From contig NZ_QAOW01000004.1 of assembly GCF_003051005.1 (NCBI RefSeq), positions 186,001-250,000 on the forward strand: 64,000 nt of DNA. The letters are read 5' to 3'. This DNA is from Rhodococcus sp. OK519 (GTDB taxonomy: Bacteria > Actinomycetota > Actinomycetes > Mycobacteriales > Mycobacteriaceae). The notes under the pieces were generated by a model, which had not been told where the DNA came from, ran no database searches, and saw nothing but the letters and a program-made list of their open reading frames with translations. The position numbers were made by a program, and so were the translations under genes. Shown here one piece after another: positions 52,354-62,097 of the stretch (its first letter is position 1; each line of letters opens with the position of its first letter).

Positions 52354-54501
52354 CTAGTGGAGAGTCGAATCCGCCCTCGCGGGCGGCGTGGGTGACGGCT
52401 CGGGCGCCGACGCCAGACGACTCGGCCACCAGATCCGCTGCCCGATGTCCACAGTGAGCGCGGGCACGAGCAACGAGCGGACCAGGAGGGCGTCGAGCAG
52501 CACGCCGAACGCGACGATGAACGCGAGCTGCGCAAGGAACAGCAGCGGGATCACCGCCAGCGCCGAGAACGTGGCCGCGAGCACCACCCCGGCAGACGTG
52601 ATCACGCCGCCGGTGACGGTGAGTGCCCGGAGCGTGCCTCGTCGGGTACCCACCCGCAGAGCTTCCTCGCGCACCCGGGTCATCAGGAAGATGTTGTAGT
52701 CGATGCCGAGGGCCACGAGGAACACGAACGCGAACAGCGGCACCACGGGGTCCGCCCCGGGGAAGCCCAGCAGGTGATCGAACACCAGCGACGACACTCC
52801 GAGCGTGGCCGCGAACGAGAGCACCACGGTGCCCATCAACAGCAGTGGGGCCAGCAGCGACCGCAGCAGCAGCGCGAGAATCGCGAAGACCACGAGGATG
52901 ACGACCGGGATGATCACCGTCCGATCGCGTGTCGAGGTGTTCTTGGTGTCGAGATCGGTCGCGGTCGGCCCGCCGACCAGCGCGTCCGCGCCGGGCACTG
53001 CGTGTACGGATTCGCGCAGCCGTTCGATCGTGCGCTCGGCGGCGAGCGAGTCGGCCGGATCGGTCAGGGTCGCCTGGACCGCGACGCGTCCGTCCACGAC
53101 GAGCGGGGCCGCGTCCCCGGGAGCGGTCACCGCCCGCACCTCGCTCACGCCCTCGACCCGGGACGCCGCCAGTACCCCGTCGACCGCACCGGCGTCGGCG
53201 ACGACGATCGCGGGCGAACCGGAGCCTGCGTCGAAGTGCTCGCCGAGGACCTGCTGCCCGGCGACGGAGTCGACGTCGAGGAGGAAGATGTCGGACTGCG
53301 CGACACCGCTCGCCTTGAATGTCGGCAGCAGCAGCGCGAAGGCCACGAGTACCAGCGTCGACGCGATCCAGAACCGCCGCGGATGCGCGCCCACCTTGCG
53401 GGCCAGCGCACCCCAGAACCGGTGATCGGCCGCCTCGTCACGGTCGGCGTGCGCGGGATCGTAGGCCGGCCGCTTGGGCCAGAAGGCGATGCGCCCGAAG
53501 AGCACCAGCACGGCGGGCAGGTAGGTCATCGACGCCACGAACGACGCCGCGATGCCGAGGGCCGCGACCGGTCCCAGACCACGGTTGGAGTTCAGGTCGG
53601 ACAGCAGCAGGCAGAGCACGCCCGCAATCACCGTGCCGGCCGACGCGGCGACCGGTTCGACCGTGGCCCGCCACGCCCGCTTCATCGCGTCGAACCGGTC
53701 GGGTTCGTTGTGAAGTTCCTCGCGGTAGCGCGCCACGAGCAGCAGCGCGTAGTCGGTGGCGGCACCGAACACGAGGATGAACAGGATTCCCTGACTCTGG
53801 CCGTTGAGGGCGATCGCCCCGGCGTCGGCGAGCAGGTAGACGAGCAGACTTGCGAGCCCCAGCGCGAACACCGCCGACGACAGCACCAGGAACGGCAGCA
53901 GCGGACTGCGGTAGACGACGACGAGGATGAGCAGGACCACCGCGGCTGCCACCAACAGCAACAGCCCGTCGATGCCCTTGAACGCCGTCGAGAGATCCGC
54001 GACCTGCCCGGCAGGCCCGGTGACCAGCACGGTCAGTCCGTCCGGCGGGCTGTCCAGTTCGGCCCGCAGAACTTCGACGCTGTCGCCGACGTCGACGGTC
54101 GAGTCGACCGGGACGATCAACTGCAGCGCGCGCCCGTCCTGCGACGGGATCGGCGGCGACGTCTGCTCGCCGAAGCCCTCCGTCCCCGCGACCCCGGCTG
54201 CGGCTCGTGTGAGGAAGTCGGCATCGGACGCTGTTGTCCCCGAATCGCGTTCGGCGACGACGATCGCCGGCACGAATCGGGTGTCCGTGAAACCTTCGTA
54301 GAGCGCGCCCGCCTCGGTCGCCTCCGCGGACGACGGCAGGAACGCGGTGTTGTCGTTCTGCTGGACGTCGCCGAGTTTGCCGGCGAACGGTCCGCCGAAG
54401 CCGCCGACTCCGAGCCACACGAGCACCAGCACCGCCGGGAGCAGCCAGCGCAGCCGGGACGTTCGGCGCGCCGGTGGTGCGTTTCGTTCTGGCGTGCTCA
54501 C
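52354..54501 (-). CDS. MMPL-family RND transporter
   Basis: 715 residues, 11-12 membrane helices in two blocks, each followed by a periplasmic loop (about residues 45-170 and 385-520). RND/MMPL traits include [19 protein letters not shown] and the second-half [16 protein letters not shown]. Exports lipids or drugs; smaller than the mycobacterial MmpL3 type. Divergent from a MarR regulator with an operator between them. Not part of the mshC neighbourhood in M. tuberculosis, as I recall it. Confidence 0.9.
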   Translation of the reverse strand: MSTPERNAPPARRTSRLRWLLPAVLVLVWLGVGGFGGPFAGKLGDVQQNDNTAFLPSSAEATEAGALYEGFTDTRFVPAIVVAERDSGTTASDADFLTRAAAGVAGTEGFGEQTSPPIPSQDGRALQLIVPVDSTVDVGDSVEVLRAELDSPPDGLTVLVTGPAGQVADLSTAFKGIDGLLLLVAAAVVLLILVVVYRSPLLPFLVLSSAVFALGLASLLVYLLADAGAIALNGQSQGILFILVFGAATDYALLLVARYREELHNEPDRFDAMKRAWRATVEPVAASAGTVIAGVLCLLLSDLNSNRGLGPVAALGIAASFVASMTYLPAVLVLFGRIAFWPKRPAYDPAHADRDEAADHRFWGALARKVGAHPRRFWIASTLVLVAFALLLPTFKASGVAQSDIFLLDVDSVAGQQVLGEHFDAGSGSPAIVVADAGAVDGVLAASRVEGVSEVRAVTAPGDAAPLVVDGRVAVQATLTDPADSLAAERTIERLRESVHAVPGADALVGGPTATDLDTKNTSTRDRTVIIPVVILVVFAILALLLRSLLAPLLLMGTVVLSFAATLGVSSLVFDHLLGFPGADPVVPLFAFVFLVALGIDYNIFLMTRVREEALRVGTRRGTLRALTVTGGVITSAGVVLAATFSALAVIPLLFLAQLAFIVAFGVLLDALLVRSLLVPALTVDIGQRIWWPSRLASAPEPSPTPPARADSTLH

Positions 54502-54553
54502 GGGGCCTCCAGGGTCGGTCGACGGCTACTCTCGGGACACTTCGAGGATAAGT

Positions 54554-54573
54554 TTATTCAGCCCGCTGAACAA
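54554..54573. promoter_or_regulatory. Predicted MarR operator
   Basis: Dyad TTATTCAG-CCCG-CTGAACAA, arms matching at 7 of 8 positions, in the gap between mmpL and marR. Located to repress both genes. Confidence 0.6.
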
Positions 54574-54589
54574 TTGCACGGAGACGCCG

Positions 54590-55054
54590 GTGCCCCACCC
54601 CGATCCCGCCCACGCGGCGCCCGACCCCGACAGCGTTTTCGACGCCTGGCCCACCGGGCGACTGCTGTCGACCGCGGCACGCCTCGTGGAGCACTCGTGG
54701 GAAGAGGTCCTGCGCGCGCACGACATCACCCATGCGGGCCTCATCGCCCTGCACACCCTCACTGACAGCCCACGGTCGCAACGCGACATGGCGCGCGCGT
54801 GCCGCGTCACCGACCAGACCATGAGCCGGACGGTCGAACGCCTCGAACGCAGCGGATTCGTCACGCGCACCACGGATCCCAGCGACGAGCGGAAACTGCG
54901 GGTCACCCTCACCACCACCGGACGCGACACCCACACACGATTGCTCGCCCTCGAACAGGACGACACGTCGCTCACCGCAGGCGTATCCGACCCGCAGGCG
55001 CTACGAGACCTGCTCCTCGAATTGATCCGTACCCGGCAGATGCCGGGTCGCTAG
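54590..55054 (+). CDS. MarR-family transcriptional regulator
   Basis: 154-residue winged-helix repressor. S-Q-R-D-M-A-R-A-C-R-V-T-D-Q-T-M-S-R-T-V-E-R-L is the recognition region and D-P-S-D-E-R-K-L-R-V the wing. GTG at 54590 with GGAG 6 nt before; the longer open frame to 54347 overlaps mmpL. Probably senses a substrate of the divergent MMPL pump. Its stop overlaps the stop of the SCO1664-family gene by 4 nt. Confidence 0.9.
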   Translation: MPHPDPAHAAPDPDSVFDAWPTGRLLSTAARLVEHSWEEVLRAHDITHAGLIALHTLTDSPRSQRDMARACRVTDQTMSRTVERLERSGFVTRTTDPSDERKLRVTLTTTGRDTHTRLLALEQDDTSLTAGVSDPQALRDLLLELIRTRQMPGR

Positions 55055-55872
55055 AACGCCGGCCACGGAATGGGGCGCGAACCGGCGGGATGCGGCATGA
55101 CCGGCTGACGCTGCAACGCCGTCGCGCGCTCGCGCAGCGCCTCGATCTCCGCCGCGGTGATGTGCTCGGTGAGCACCGCCGGAAACTCCTCCCCGGACAG
55201 TCGCTCGACCAGTGTCGTCACGTCGGACATCAGATCGTCGGCGATCGGGGCACCGGCCCACCCCCACAGCACCGTCCGGAGCTTGTTCTGCTCGTGCAGG
55301 CAGATGCCGTGGTCGACGCCGTACACGGACCCGTCGATGCCCTCGAGCGCGTGGCCGCCCTTGCGATCCGCATTGTTGAGGATGATGTCGAGGACCGCCA
55401 TCCGCTGCAGCCGCGGATCGTCGGCGTGAATCAGAGACACCTCGGCGCCCTGGACGTCGAGTGCACGCAGGACCTCCAGCCAGCCCGGCGGCACCTCCTC
55501 GGGCGGGCAGATGTCCACCAGGTCGAGTTGTCCGCCGGATTCCGGGTGCCGCTCCGGGGTGTCGATCCATCGCTGCACCATTCCGGGCCCCAGGGGGCCG
55601 TCGCGCAGAATCGTCTGCGGAATGACTCCCCACCCGAGTTCCTCGGAGATCAGGTACGACGCGATTTCCCGGCCGGCGAGTGTCCCGTCCGGAAAGTCCC
55701 ACAGAGGCTGCTCGCCACGGATCGGCTTGTAGACGCATCGCACCGAGCGGCCGTCCGCGGCGGCGTCACACACGAGAGTGGCGTTACTGGCGTGCACGAT
55801 TCGTCCGACCAGCGTCAGCTCGCCCGCCGCGAGCACCTCGCCGTCGGCCGGGTCCACAGGATCGATCGGCAC
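55051..55872 (-). CDS. SCO1664-family protein (TIGR03843), kinase-like fold
   Basis: 273 residues. PI3/4-kinase- or HipA-like features: V-Y-K-P-I-R-G-E-Q-P-L (possible ATP lysine), L-D-I-I-L-N-N-A-D-R-K-G-G-H (catalytic-loop-like) and Y-G-V-D-H-G-I-C-L-H (metal-binding D-H-G). A true phosphotransfer activity is unproven. GTG at 55872, 5 nt after the DUF3090 stop; the open frame to 55950 overlaps that gene. Third gene of a conserved actinobacterial trio. Confidence 0.85.
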   Translation of the reverse strand: MPIDPVDPADGEVLAAGELTLVGRIVHASNATLVCDAAADGRSVRCVYKPIRGEQPLWDFPDGTLAGREIASYLISEELGWGVIPQTILRDGPLGPGMVQRWIDTPERHPESGGQLDLVDICPPEEVPPGWLEVLRALDVQGAEVSLIHADDPRLQRMAVLDIILNNADRKGGHALEGIDGSVYGVDHGICLHEQNKLRTVLWGWAGAPIADDLMSDVTTLVERLSGEEFPAVLTEHITAAEIEALRERATALQRQPVMPHPAGSRPIPWPAF

Positions 55873-55877
55873 CGTGG

Positions 55878-56471
55878 TCAGAGCTCTTCCCCGAACTCGA
55901 CGGAGGAGTCGAACCCGGCGATCCGCCGATAGCCGTTCGTCCGGATGCACACATGCCCGTCCGCGCCGAGCGGCTCACCGCACAGCGGGCACGGAGCCCG
56001 TCCCGCCGCGATGACACGCTCGGATCGGAGCGCGAACTCTCGGGCCTGGACGGGAGTCAGGAACACCCGCACCGCGTCGGGCCCCTCCTCCGTGTCGTCG
56101 AGGACGACTGATTCGTCGAACTCCGTCTCACTGACGGCGAGCAACTCCACCACGACCGATTCCGCCTCCGCATCCCAGCCGAGGCCCATTGTGCCCACCC
56201 GGAACTCCACGTCGAGCGGGGTCTCGAGCGGGCTCACGTCACCGAGTTCCCCGGCCTCGGGCGGCACCGCCGTTCCGAACCTGCGATGCACCTCCTCGAG
56301 TAATAGCCCCATCCGATCCGCGAGCACCTGCACCTGCTGCTTCTCGAGCAACACACTCACGACCCGTGCATCGTGCACGGCCTGGAGGTAGAAGGACCGA
56401 TCGCCCGGCTCGCCGACCGTCCCCGCTACGAATCGATCAGGGGTGCGAAAGACGTGTATCGCGCGTGGCAT
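55878..56471 (-). CDS. DUF3090 / TIGR03847 family protein
   Basis: 197 residues. Starts R-A-I-H-V-F-R-T-P-D-R-F-V-A-G-T-V-G, with the family's Y-L-Q-A and V-L-A-D-R-M blocks. The C-terminus has a zinc-ribbon-like C-P-L-C...C motif with the spacing C-x2-C-x8-C. AGGAGG lies 4 nt before the ATG. Second gene of the trio with the phosphatase and the SCO1664 protein. Function unknown. Confidence 0.87.
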   Translation of the reverse strand: MPRAIHVFRTPDRFVAGTVGEPGDRSFYLQAVHDARVVSVLLEKQQVQVLADRMGLLLEEVHRRFGTAVPPEAGELGDVSPLETPLDVEFRVGTMGLGWDAEAESVVVELLAVSETEFDESVVLDDTEEGPDAVRVFLTPVQAREFALRSERVIAAGRAPCPLCGEPLGADGHVCIRTNGYRRIAGFDSSVEFGEEL

Positions 56472-56510
56472 TGCACCTCCTCGAATTCTGCGTACCGCTT
56501 CATTATCCGC

Positions 56511-57200
56511 CTAGCGGCCGTTACCGACCTCACCGCCGGGAACAGGCTCGCGCGCGCCGTGTCCTGATCCTCGACCGTCGAGGCCAGTCAGGTCGCCCCC
56601 GGTGTCGTTCATTCTCAGAACGTACGGTCTCGTGTCGGTGTACCGGACGACGCTGATCGAGGCGGGTTCGGTGACGATGCGCTGGAACCCGTCGAGATGC
56701 GTTCCGACCGCGTCGGCCAGCACGGCCTTGATCACGTCCCCGTGGCTGCACGCCACCCACAACACGTCGGCGCCGCGCTCGTCGGCGAGCCGGCGATCGT
56801 GCTCCCGTACCGCCGCGACCGCGCGGGCCTGCACCTGCGCCAGCCCCTCGCCGCCGGGGAACACCGCCGCGGACGCGTGCTGCTGGACCACCTTCCACAG
56901 CGGTTCCTCGACCAGTTCCTTCAACGCACGCCCGGTCCACTGGCCGTAATCGACCTCGACCAGTCTGTCCTCGACGCGTGGGGTGAGACCGCGGTCGACC
57001 GCGAGCGGTGCGACGGTCTGCTCGCAGCGCAGCAGCGGCGAGTGGACGATCTCCGCGATGCCGAGCCCCGCCAGCCGATCGACGACGCCTTTCGCCTGTT
57101 CCACCCCGACTTCGTCGAGAGCGACGCCGCTCGACCGACCGGCCAGGGTGCGCGCCGTGTTCGCCGTCGAACGTCCGTGTCGGAGCAGGATCACCGTCAT
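56511..57200 (-). CDS. Histidine phosphatase (MSMEG_4193/TIGR03848 family)
   Basis: 229-residue histidine-phosphatase superfamily enzyme. Catalytic R-H-G at residues 7-9 with S-T-A-N following, E-V-D-Y-G-Q-W-T-G in the middle and S-H-G-D-V-I near the C-terminus. Related to phosphoglycerate mutases but the substrate is not known. Leads the trio; 36 nt after uppP on the same strand. Confidence 0.9.
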   Translation of the reverse strand: MTVILLRHGRSTANTARTLAGRSSGVALDEVGVEQAKGVVDRLAGLGIAEIVHSPLLRCEQTVAPLAVDRGLTPRVEDRLVEVDYGQWTGRALKELVEEPLWKVVQQHASAAVFPGGEGLAQVQARAVAAVREHDRRLADERGADVLWVACSHGDVIKAVLADAVGTHLDGFQRIVTEPASISVVRYTDTRPYVLRMNDTGGDLTGLDGRGSGHGAREPVPGGEVGNGR

Positions 57201-57236
57201 GCGCTACAGCCTAGTGCGACCCCGCTCCGGCACAGG

Positions 57237-58070
57237 TCACGTCGCCGAGACCACGCCGGTCGCGAGCAGCACCAGCACGAGAGTGCCGAGCGCGATGCGG
57301 TAGCCGACGAACCAGTACATGGAATGGTTGACGACGAACCGGAGCAGCCACGCGATAGAGGCGTAGCCGATCGCGAACGCGATGAGCGTGGCGACGAGCA
57401 ACTGTGCACCGGACGCGACGAGCCCCTCCCCGGCGGGCTCGAATGCATCGGGGAGACTGAACAATCCGGAAGCGACGACGGCCGGGATCGCGAGCAGGAA
57501 CGAGTACCGGGCGGCCGCCTCACGAGTGAGCCCGAGGAACAGCCCGGCGCTGATGGTGCCGCCTGAACGCGAGACGCCCGGAATCAGCGCCAGCGCCTGA
57601 GCGGAACCCATGATGATGCCGTCACGGGCCCGCAGGTCCTCGATCGGCCGCGTCTTGCGTCCGTAGTACTCGGCGGCCGCGATCACGAGCGCGAACACGA
57701 TCAGCATCGTGGCGATCAGCCACAGATTCCTTGCGCCGGTACGGATCTGATCCTTGAACAGAAACCCGAGGACACCCACCGGGATTGTGCCGATGATCAC
57801 GTACCAGCCCATGCGGTAGTCGAGATCCGAGCGATGCTCGGCATGGAAGAGACCACGGAACCACGCGGCGACGATGCGGCCGATGTCCCGCGCGAAGTAC
57901 AGCAGCACAGCAGCTTCCGTACCCAACTGCGTGACGGCGGTGAACGACGCTCCCGCATCGGTACCGAAGAAGATCTCGGACACGATCCGCAGGTGTCCGG
58001 AGGACGAGATGGGCAGGAACTCCGTCAGACCCTGCACCGCTCCGAGGATTATCGCCTGGAGCCAGGTCAT
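57237..58070 (-). CDS. uppP: Undecaprenyl-diphosphatase UppP/BacA
   Basis: Recycles undecaprenyl pyrophosphate to the monophosphate carrier for cell-wall synthesis. 277 residues, polytopic. Diagnostic motifs: [19 protein letters not shown] near the start and P-G-V-S-R-S-G-G-T in the middle. ATG at 58070; a GTG at 58085 is possible. Confers bacitracin resistance when overproduced in other bacteria. Confidence 0.95.
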   Translation of the reverse strand: MTWLQAIILGAVQGLTEFLPISSSGHLRIVSEIFFGTDAGASFTAVTQLGTEAAVLLYFARDIGRIVAAWFRGLFHAEHRSDLDYRMGWYVIIGTIPVGVLGFLFKDQIRTGARNLWLIATMLIVFALVIAAAEYYGRKTRPIEDLRARDGIIMGSAQALALIPGVSRSGGTISAGLFLGLTREAAARYSFLLAIPAVVASGLFSLPDAFEPAGEGLVASGAQLLVATLIAFAIGYASIAWLLRFVVNHSMYWFVGYRIALGTLVLVLLATGVVSAT

Positions 58071-58290
58071 GGCCTCCCCGATCACGTGTGGCACCCCGGG
58101 CCACACGAGAAGCGGACATGACGGCGGATGAGCTTGGGGGCATCCGGATTACACGCGTGTAGTCCAAGTTTCACGGCTCAGACGGTACCCGGCGTGGCTG
58201 TTCTCGGCGCATCGTGCGCACTACTAGGGTTCATGATCGGCGGGTACCACCCGCCGATCCAATTCATCCGGTGTCGAGGCGTGGGCGGTT

Positions 58291-59226
58291 ATGGAATACA
58301 GAGCAGTGGGAACGAGCGGGCTGCGAGTGTCGAGGCTCGGTCTGGGCACCCTGCACTGGGGGCGTGACACCGACGGTGACGAGGCCGCGGCACAGCTGTC
58401 GGCCTTCGTCGATGCAGGCGGCACACTCGTCGACACCTCCCCCGCCTACGGCGACGGCAAGGCGCAGCGTCTTCTCGCCGAACTGCTCGACGACGTCGTG
58501 CCGCGCGACTACCTCATCCTCGGTGGCAGTGCCGGGATCAATCCGTTCGCGGCGCCGGAGCAGCGGATCGACTGCTCGCGGCGCGGGCTGCTGACGCAGC
58601 TGGACGCGACACTGCGCGAACTCGGCACCGACCACCTCGACATGTGGCAGGTCGCGACCTGGGATCGGCTCACGCCCGTGGACGAGATCGCCGACACCCT
58701 CGACTACGCAGTCACCAGTGGGCGGGTCCGCTACACCGGCGCCCGGGGATATCTCGGCTGGCAGCTGGCCACCGCCGCGGGCCGATCCGGCCCGGGCAGG
58801 CTCGTCGCGACGCAGGCCGAGTACTCGCTCCTCGCCCGCGGAGTCGAAGAGGAACTACTTCCGGCGGCCGCACACCACGGCATCGGCGTGTTCGCGGCCG
58901 TGCCACTCGCCGGCGGCGTGCTCACCGGCAAGTACCGGGACGGCATCCCGGCGGATTCGCGCGGCGCCGACCCCACCCACGCGCCGGAAGTGCGCAGCTA
59001 CCTCACCGAGACGTCGGTCCGGGTCGTCGACGCCGTCCTCACGGCCGCCGACGGTCTCGGAACCTCGCCGCTCGCAGTCGCACTCGCCTGGGCACGCGAC
59101 CGTCCCGGGATCGTGAGCGCCGTCGTCGGTGCGCGCGATCTCGCGCAACTGACCGGCGTCCTGGCGGCCGAGGACCTCGTACTTCCCCCGGCGATCGCGG
59201 CGGCGCTGGACGACGTGAGCGCGTGA
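58291..59226 (+). CDS. Aldo/keto reductase-like protein lacking catalytic Lys and His
   Basis: 311-residue TIM-barrel protein of the AKR superfamily. The start (E-Y-R-A-V-G-T-S-G-L-R-V-S) and V-D-T-S-P-A-Y-G keep the Asp and Tyr of the tetrad. Where the Lys is expected the sequence reads L-I-L-G-G-S-A-G, and where the His is expected it reads W-Q-V-A-T-W-D, so two of four catalytic residues appear missing. The NADPH-binding end (V-S-A-V-V-G-A-R) is kept. May be a non-catalytic or altered-chemistry member. Divergent from uppP across 220 bp, where no other feature was recognised. Confidence 0.85.
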   Translation: MEYRAVGTSGLRVSRLGLGTLHWGRDTDGDEAAAQLSAFVDAGGTLVDTSPAYGDGKAQRLLAELLDDVVPRDYLILGGSAGINPFAAPEQRIDCSRRGLLTQLDATLRELGTDHLDMWQVATWDRLTPVDEIADTLDYAVTSGRVRYTGARGYLGWQLATAAGRSGPGRLVATQAEYSLLARGVEEELLPAAAHHGIGVFAAVPLAGGVLTGKYRDGIPADSRGADPTHAPEVRSYLTETSVRVVDAVLTAADGLGTSPLAVALAWARDRPGIVSAVVGARDLAQLTGVLAAEDLVLPPAIAAALDDVSA

Positions 59227-59283
59227 ATTCGGGCGCGCGTCCAACTTTCGATTGATTCGCGGTGATTAGTGACGACAACGATC

Positions 59284-59302
59284 GGAGGATAGGCTAACCT
59301 CG
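59284..59302 (+). promoter_or_regulatory. IdeR/DtxR box before haem oxygenase operon
   Basis: 14 of 19 positions match TTAGGTTAGSCTAACCTAA, the core AGG-TAGGCTAACCT being strong. It overlaps a TAGGCT -10-like hexamer 41 bp before the hmuO start, so iron-loaded IdeR would block transcription. Confidence 0.7.
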
Positions 59303-59342
59303 TGTCCGTTGTGTTTGACGAAAGTCACGTGAAGGAGATCAC

Positions 59343-60026
59343 ATGGACGTGCTCGACCAGGGTACCGAGGCCGGCGAGCTCGCCGGTTTCGCGGAGCGCA
59401 TCAAGACCGAGACCGATGCGGCTCACCGCACCACCGAGCAGTCCCGATTCGTGGGCGATCTCCTCGCGGGCAAGCTGACCAAGGAGGGCTACGCCGCCCT
59501 GCTGGTGCAGACCTACCTGGTGTACGAGGCGCTCGAGCGCGCCGCCGACGCTCATACCGCCGACTCGGTCGCCGCACCGTTCATCGCCCCCGAGCTGGTC
59601 CGTCTGCCGTCCCTCGCCGCCGACCTCGAGTTCCTGCTCGGCCCGGCATGGCGCGACCAGCTGGTCGCCACTCCCGCGACCGCAGCGTACGTCTCCCGCC
59701 TCGAAGAGGTTGCGTTCACCTCGGCCGCAGACTTCGTCGCGCACCACTACCTGCGCTACATGGGCGACCTCTCCGGCGGCCAGATCATCCGCCGCATGCT
59801 CGAGCGGGCCTACGGCTACGAGGTGGACGGGCTCCGCTTCTACATCTTCGATCAGATCGCCAAGCCCAAGGTCTTCAAGGACGAGTACCGCGCCAAGCTC
59901 GACGCGGCCCCGCTCTCGACCGAGGAGCAGGCACGCTTCATCGCCGAGGTGAACCTCGCGTACGGACTCAACGGTGGCCTGTTCGCCGACCTCGAAGCCG
60001 ATATCGATCGCTACCTCGTGAAATGA
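59343..60026 (+). CDS. hmuO: Biliverdin-forming haem oxygenase HmuO
   Basis: Opens haem to biliverdin, CO and Fe2+. 227 residues. The proximal histidine lies in D-A-A-H-R-T-T-E (His22) and the flexible distal helix in Y-M-G-D-L-S-G-G-Q. Strong AAGGAG before the ATG. First gene of a four-gene haem operon; its stop overlaps the hmuT start by 4 nt. An IdeR box upstream implies iron repression. Confidence 0.95.
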   Translation: MDVLDQGTEAGELAGFAERIKTETDAAHRTTEQSRFVGDLLAGKLTKEGYAALLVQTYLVYEALERAADAHTADSVAAPFIAPELVRLPSLAADLEFLLGPAWRDQLVATPATAAYVSRLEEVAFTSAADFVAHHYLRYMGDLSGGQIIRRMLERAYGYEVDGLRFYIFDQIAKPKVFKDEYRAKLDAAPLSTEEQARFIAEVNLAYGLNGGLFADLEADIDRYLVK

Positions 60027-61042
60027 GATCTCTGCTCTCCCGGCTCGTCGTCGTGGCCGCCTCGGCCGCGACAGTGGTCTCGCTTGCCGCGTGTACGTCG
60101 GTCACGACCGGCGACACCGAGCAGCACGGCCAGACCACCGCAGTGGTCGCCGATACCGATCCACGGCCGATCGCGGACGCCCCGGCCCCGCAGCTGCCGG
60201 TGACGGTGCGCAGTTTCGACGGCGTCGACGTCACCGTGACGAATGCCAGCCGCATCGTCACCGCCGACCGGTACGGCACCCTGACCGAGACGGTGTTCGC
60301 CCTCGGCCTCGGTGACAACGTCGTCGGCCGCGACACCGCGTCCGCGTTCCCGGCCGCGAAGGACATCCCGAACATCACGCCGGGTGGACAGTCGCTCAGC
60401 GCCGAGGCAATCCTGAACCTTGCCCCGACCGTCGTGCTGACCGACACCAGCATCGGCCCCAAGTCGGTGCAGGAACAGCTCCGGGCGGCCGGTGTTCCCG
60501 TCGTGTACTTCGACCCGACTCGCACCCTCGCGGGTGTTTCAGGGCAGATCACGGCGGTGGCCGCGGCGCTCGGGGTGCCGCAGCAGGGAGAGCAGCTCGT
60601 AGCGCGCACCGGGCAGGAGATCGCGAACGCCAAGGCCCTGGTGCCCTCGGGTTCCGACGCCCTCAAGATCGCGTTCCTCTACATGCGTGGGCCGTCGATC
60701 ACGATGCTCGCCGGACCCGGTTCGGGCGCCGATTCGCTGATCCAAGCGCTCGGTGCGACCGATGCCGGCACGGCCTCGGGCCTGACCAGCGAATTCGTTC
60801 CGATCACGAGCGAAGCCATGATCGCGGCTGCACCCGACGTCATGCTCATGATGACCGGCGGCCTCCAATCGATCGGTGGCATCGACGGATTGGAGAAGGT
60901 CCAGGGCATCGCGCAGACCCCCGCCGGTCAGAACAAGCGCGTCGTCGACATGGCCGACACCATGCTGCTCAGCTTCGGCTCCAACACCGGCCAGGTGCTG
61001 GCTGCACTGGCCGAGGCGATCTACCACCCCACCGCGGAATGA
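60023..61042 (+). CDS. hmuT: Haem-binding lipoprotein HmuT
   Basis: Substrate-binding lipoprotein of a haem ABC importer, 339 residues. Lipobox S-L-A-A-C with Cys24 lipidated. Class III periplasmic fold (R-I-V-T-A-D-R-Y-G-T, E-A-I-L-N-L-A-P-T-V-V). The conserved Y-M-R-G contains the likely haem-iron tyrosine. The ATG at 60023 overlaps the hmuO stop (ATGA); longer open frames upstream lie in hmuO. Confidence 0.93.
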   Translation: MRSLLSRLVVVAASAATVVSLAACTSVTTGDTEQHGQTTAVVADTDPRPIADAPAPQLPVTVRSFDGVDVTVTNASRIVTADRYGTLTETVFALGLGDNVVGRDTASAFPAAKDIPNITPGGQSLSAEAILNLAPTVVLTDTSIGPKSVQEQLRAAGVPVVYFDPTRTLAGVSGQITAVAAALGVPQQGEQLVARTGQEIANAKALVPSGSDALKIAFLYMRGPSITMLAGPGSGADSLIQALGATDAGTASGLTSEFVPITSEAMIAAAPDVMLMMTGGLQSIGGIDGLEKVQGIAQTPAGQNKRVVDMADTMLLSFGSNTGQVLAALAEAIYHPTAE

Positions 61043-62097
61043 GCACCACCGTCACCAGTCGGCCGAAGGTGCGCCCCGGCACCGTCGTCGTCGGGCTGGT
61101 CGTCCTCCTCGCGGCGCTCGCCCTCGCGTCGGCCTGCATCGGTCAGGTTCCGACCAGCCCGGGCGAGGTGCTGGGCAGTGTCCTCCACCGGATCGGCATC
61201 GACCTCGGGCCGATGCCGTCGCATCCCAGCGGCGAGGTCACGCTCTGGCAGGTCCGCTTCCCGCGGGTGATCCTCGCGATCCTCGTCGGAGCGGCTCTCG
61301 GCTGCTCGGGCGCCCTGCTCCAGGGCGTCTTCTCGAATCCGCTCGCGGAGCCGGGAGTCATCGGTGTGTCCGCCGGCGCGGCGGTCGGCGCGAGCGCGGC
61401 CATCGTCCTCGGCGGCGCGTTCACCGCCGGTCCCGCGGTGGCGGGGGCGGCGTTCGTCGCCGGCCTGATCACCACGACGCTGGTCTATCTCCTCGCCCGA
61501 TCGGAGGGTCGGACCGAGGTCGTGACCCTCGTGCTCACCGGCGTCGCGATCAACGCTTTCGCGGGCGGCCTCATCGCGTTCTTCACATTCGTGGCCAGTC
61601 CCGCAGCACGCGATCAGATCGTGTTCTGGCAGCTCGGCAGCCTCAACGGTGCCACCTGGAACGCGGTCGCGATCGTCGCCCCGATGGCGATCGCCGGCAT
61701 CGCGGCGTCCATGCTGATCGCCCCCAAGCTGGATCTGCTCGCCCTCGGCGAGAGCGCTGCCCGACATCTCGGCGTCGACGTCGAGAAGCTGCGCCTGATC
61801 GCGATCGTGATCGTCGCGGTGCTCGTGTCGTCGGGCGTCGCGTTCACCGGCATCATCTTGTTCGTCGGTCTCGTCGTGCCACATGTGATGCGCATGCTGG
61901 TGGGACCCGGACATCGACTGCTGCTGCCCGCGAGCGTCCTCGGTGGATCGATAGTGCTGCTCGCGGCCGACCTCGGCGCGCGCACCCTGGTACCGAACGC
62001 CGACCTCCCGCTCGGCATGCTCACCTCGCTCGTCGGTGGCCCGTTCTTCTTCTGGCTGCTCCGCCGCACACGCTCCCGGCAGGGCGGGTGGGCGTGA
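61039..62097 (+). CDS. hmuU: Haem ABC transporter permease HmuU
   Basis: 352-residue FecCD/BtuC-type permease with about nine to ten membrane helices. Family marks: R-F-P-R-V-I-L-A-I-L-V-G-A-A-L-G-C-S-G, L-A-E-P-G-V-I-G-V-S-A-G-A and F-V-G-L-V-V-P-H-V-M-R. Overlaps hmuT by 4 nt (ATGA). Confidence 0.94.
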   Translation: MSTTVTSRPKVRPGTVVVGLVVLLAALALASACIGQVPTSPGEVLGSVLHRIGIDLGPMPSHPSGEVTLWQVRFPRVILAILVGAALGCSGALLQGVFSNPLAEPGVIGVSAGAAVGASAAIVLGGAFTAGPAVAGAAFVAGLITTTLVYLLARSEGRTEVVTLVLTGVAINAFAGGLIAFFTFVASPAARDQIVFWQLGSLNGATWNAVAIVAPMAIAGIAASMLIAPKLDLLALGESAARHLGVDVEKLRLIAIVIVAVLVSSGVAFTGIILFVGLVVPHVMRMLVGPGHRLLLPASVLGGSIVLLAADLGARTLVPNADLPLGMLTSLVGGPFFFWLLRRTRSRQGGWA

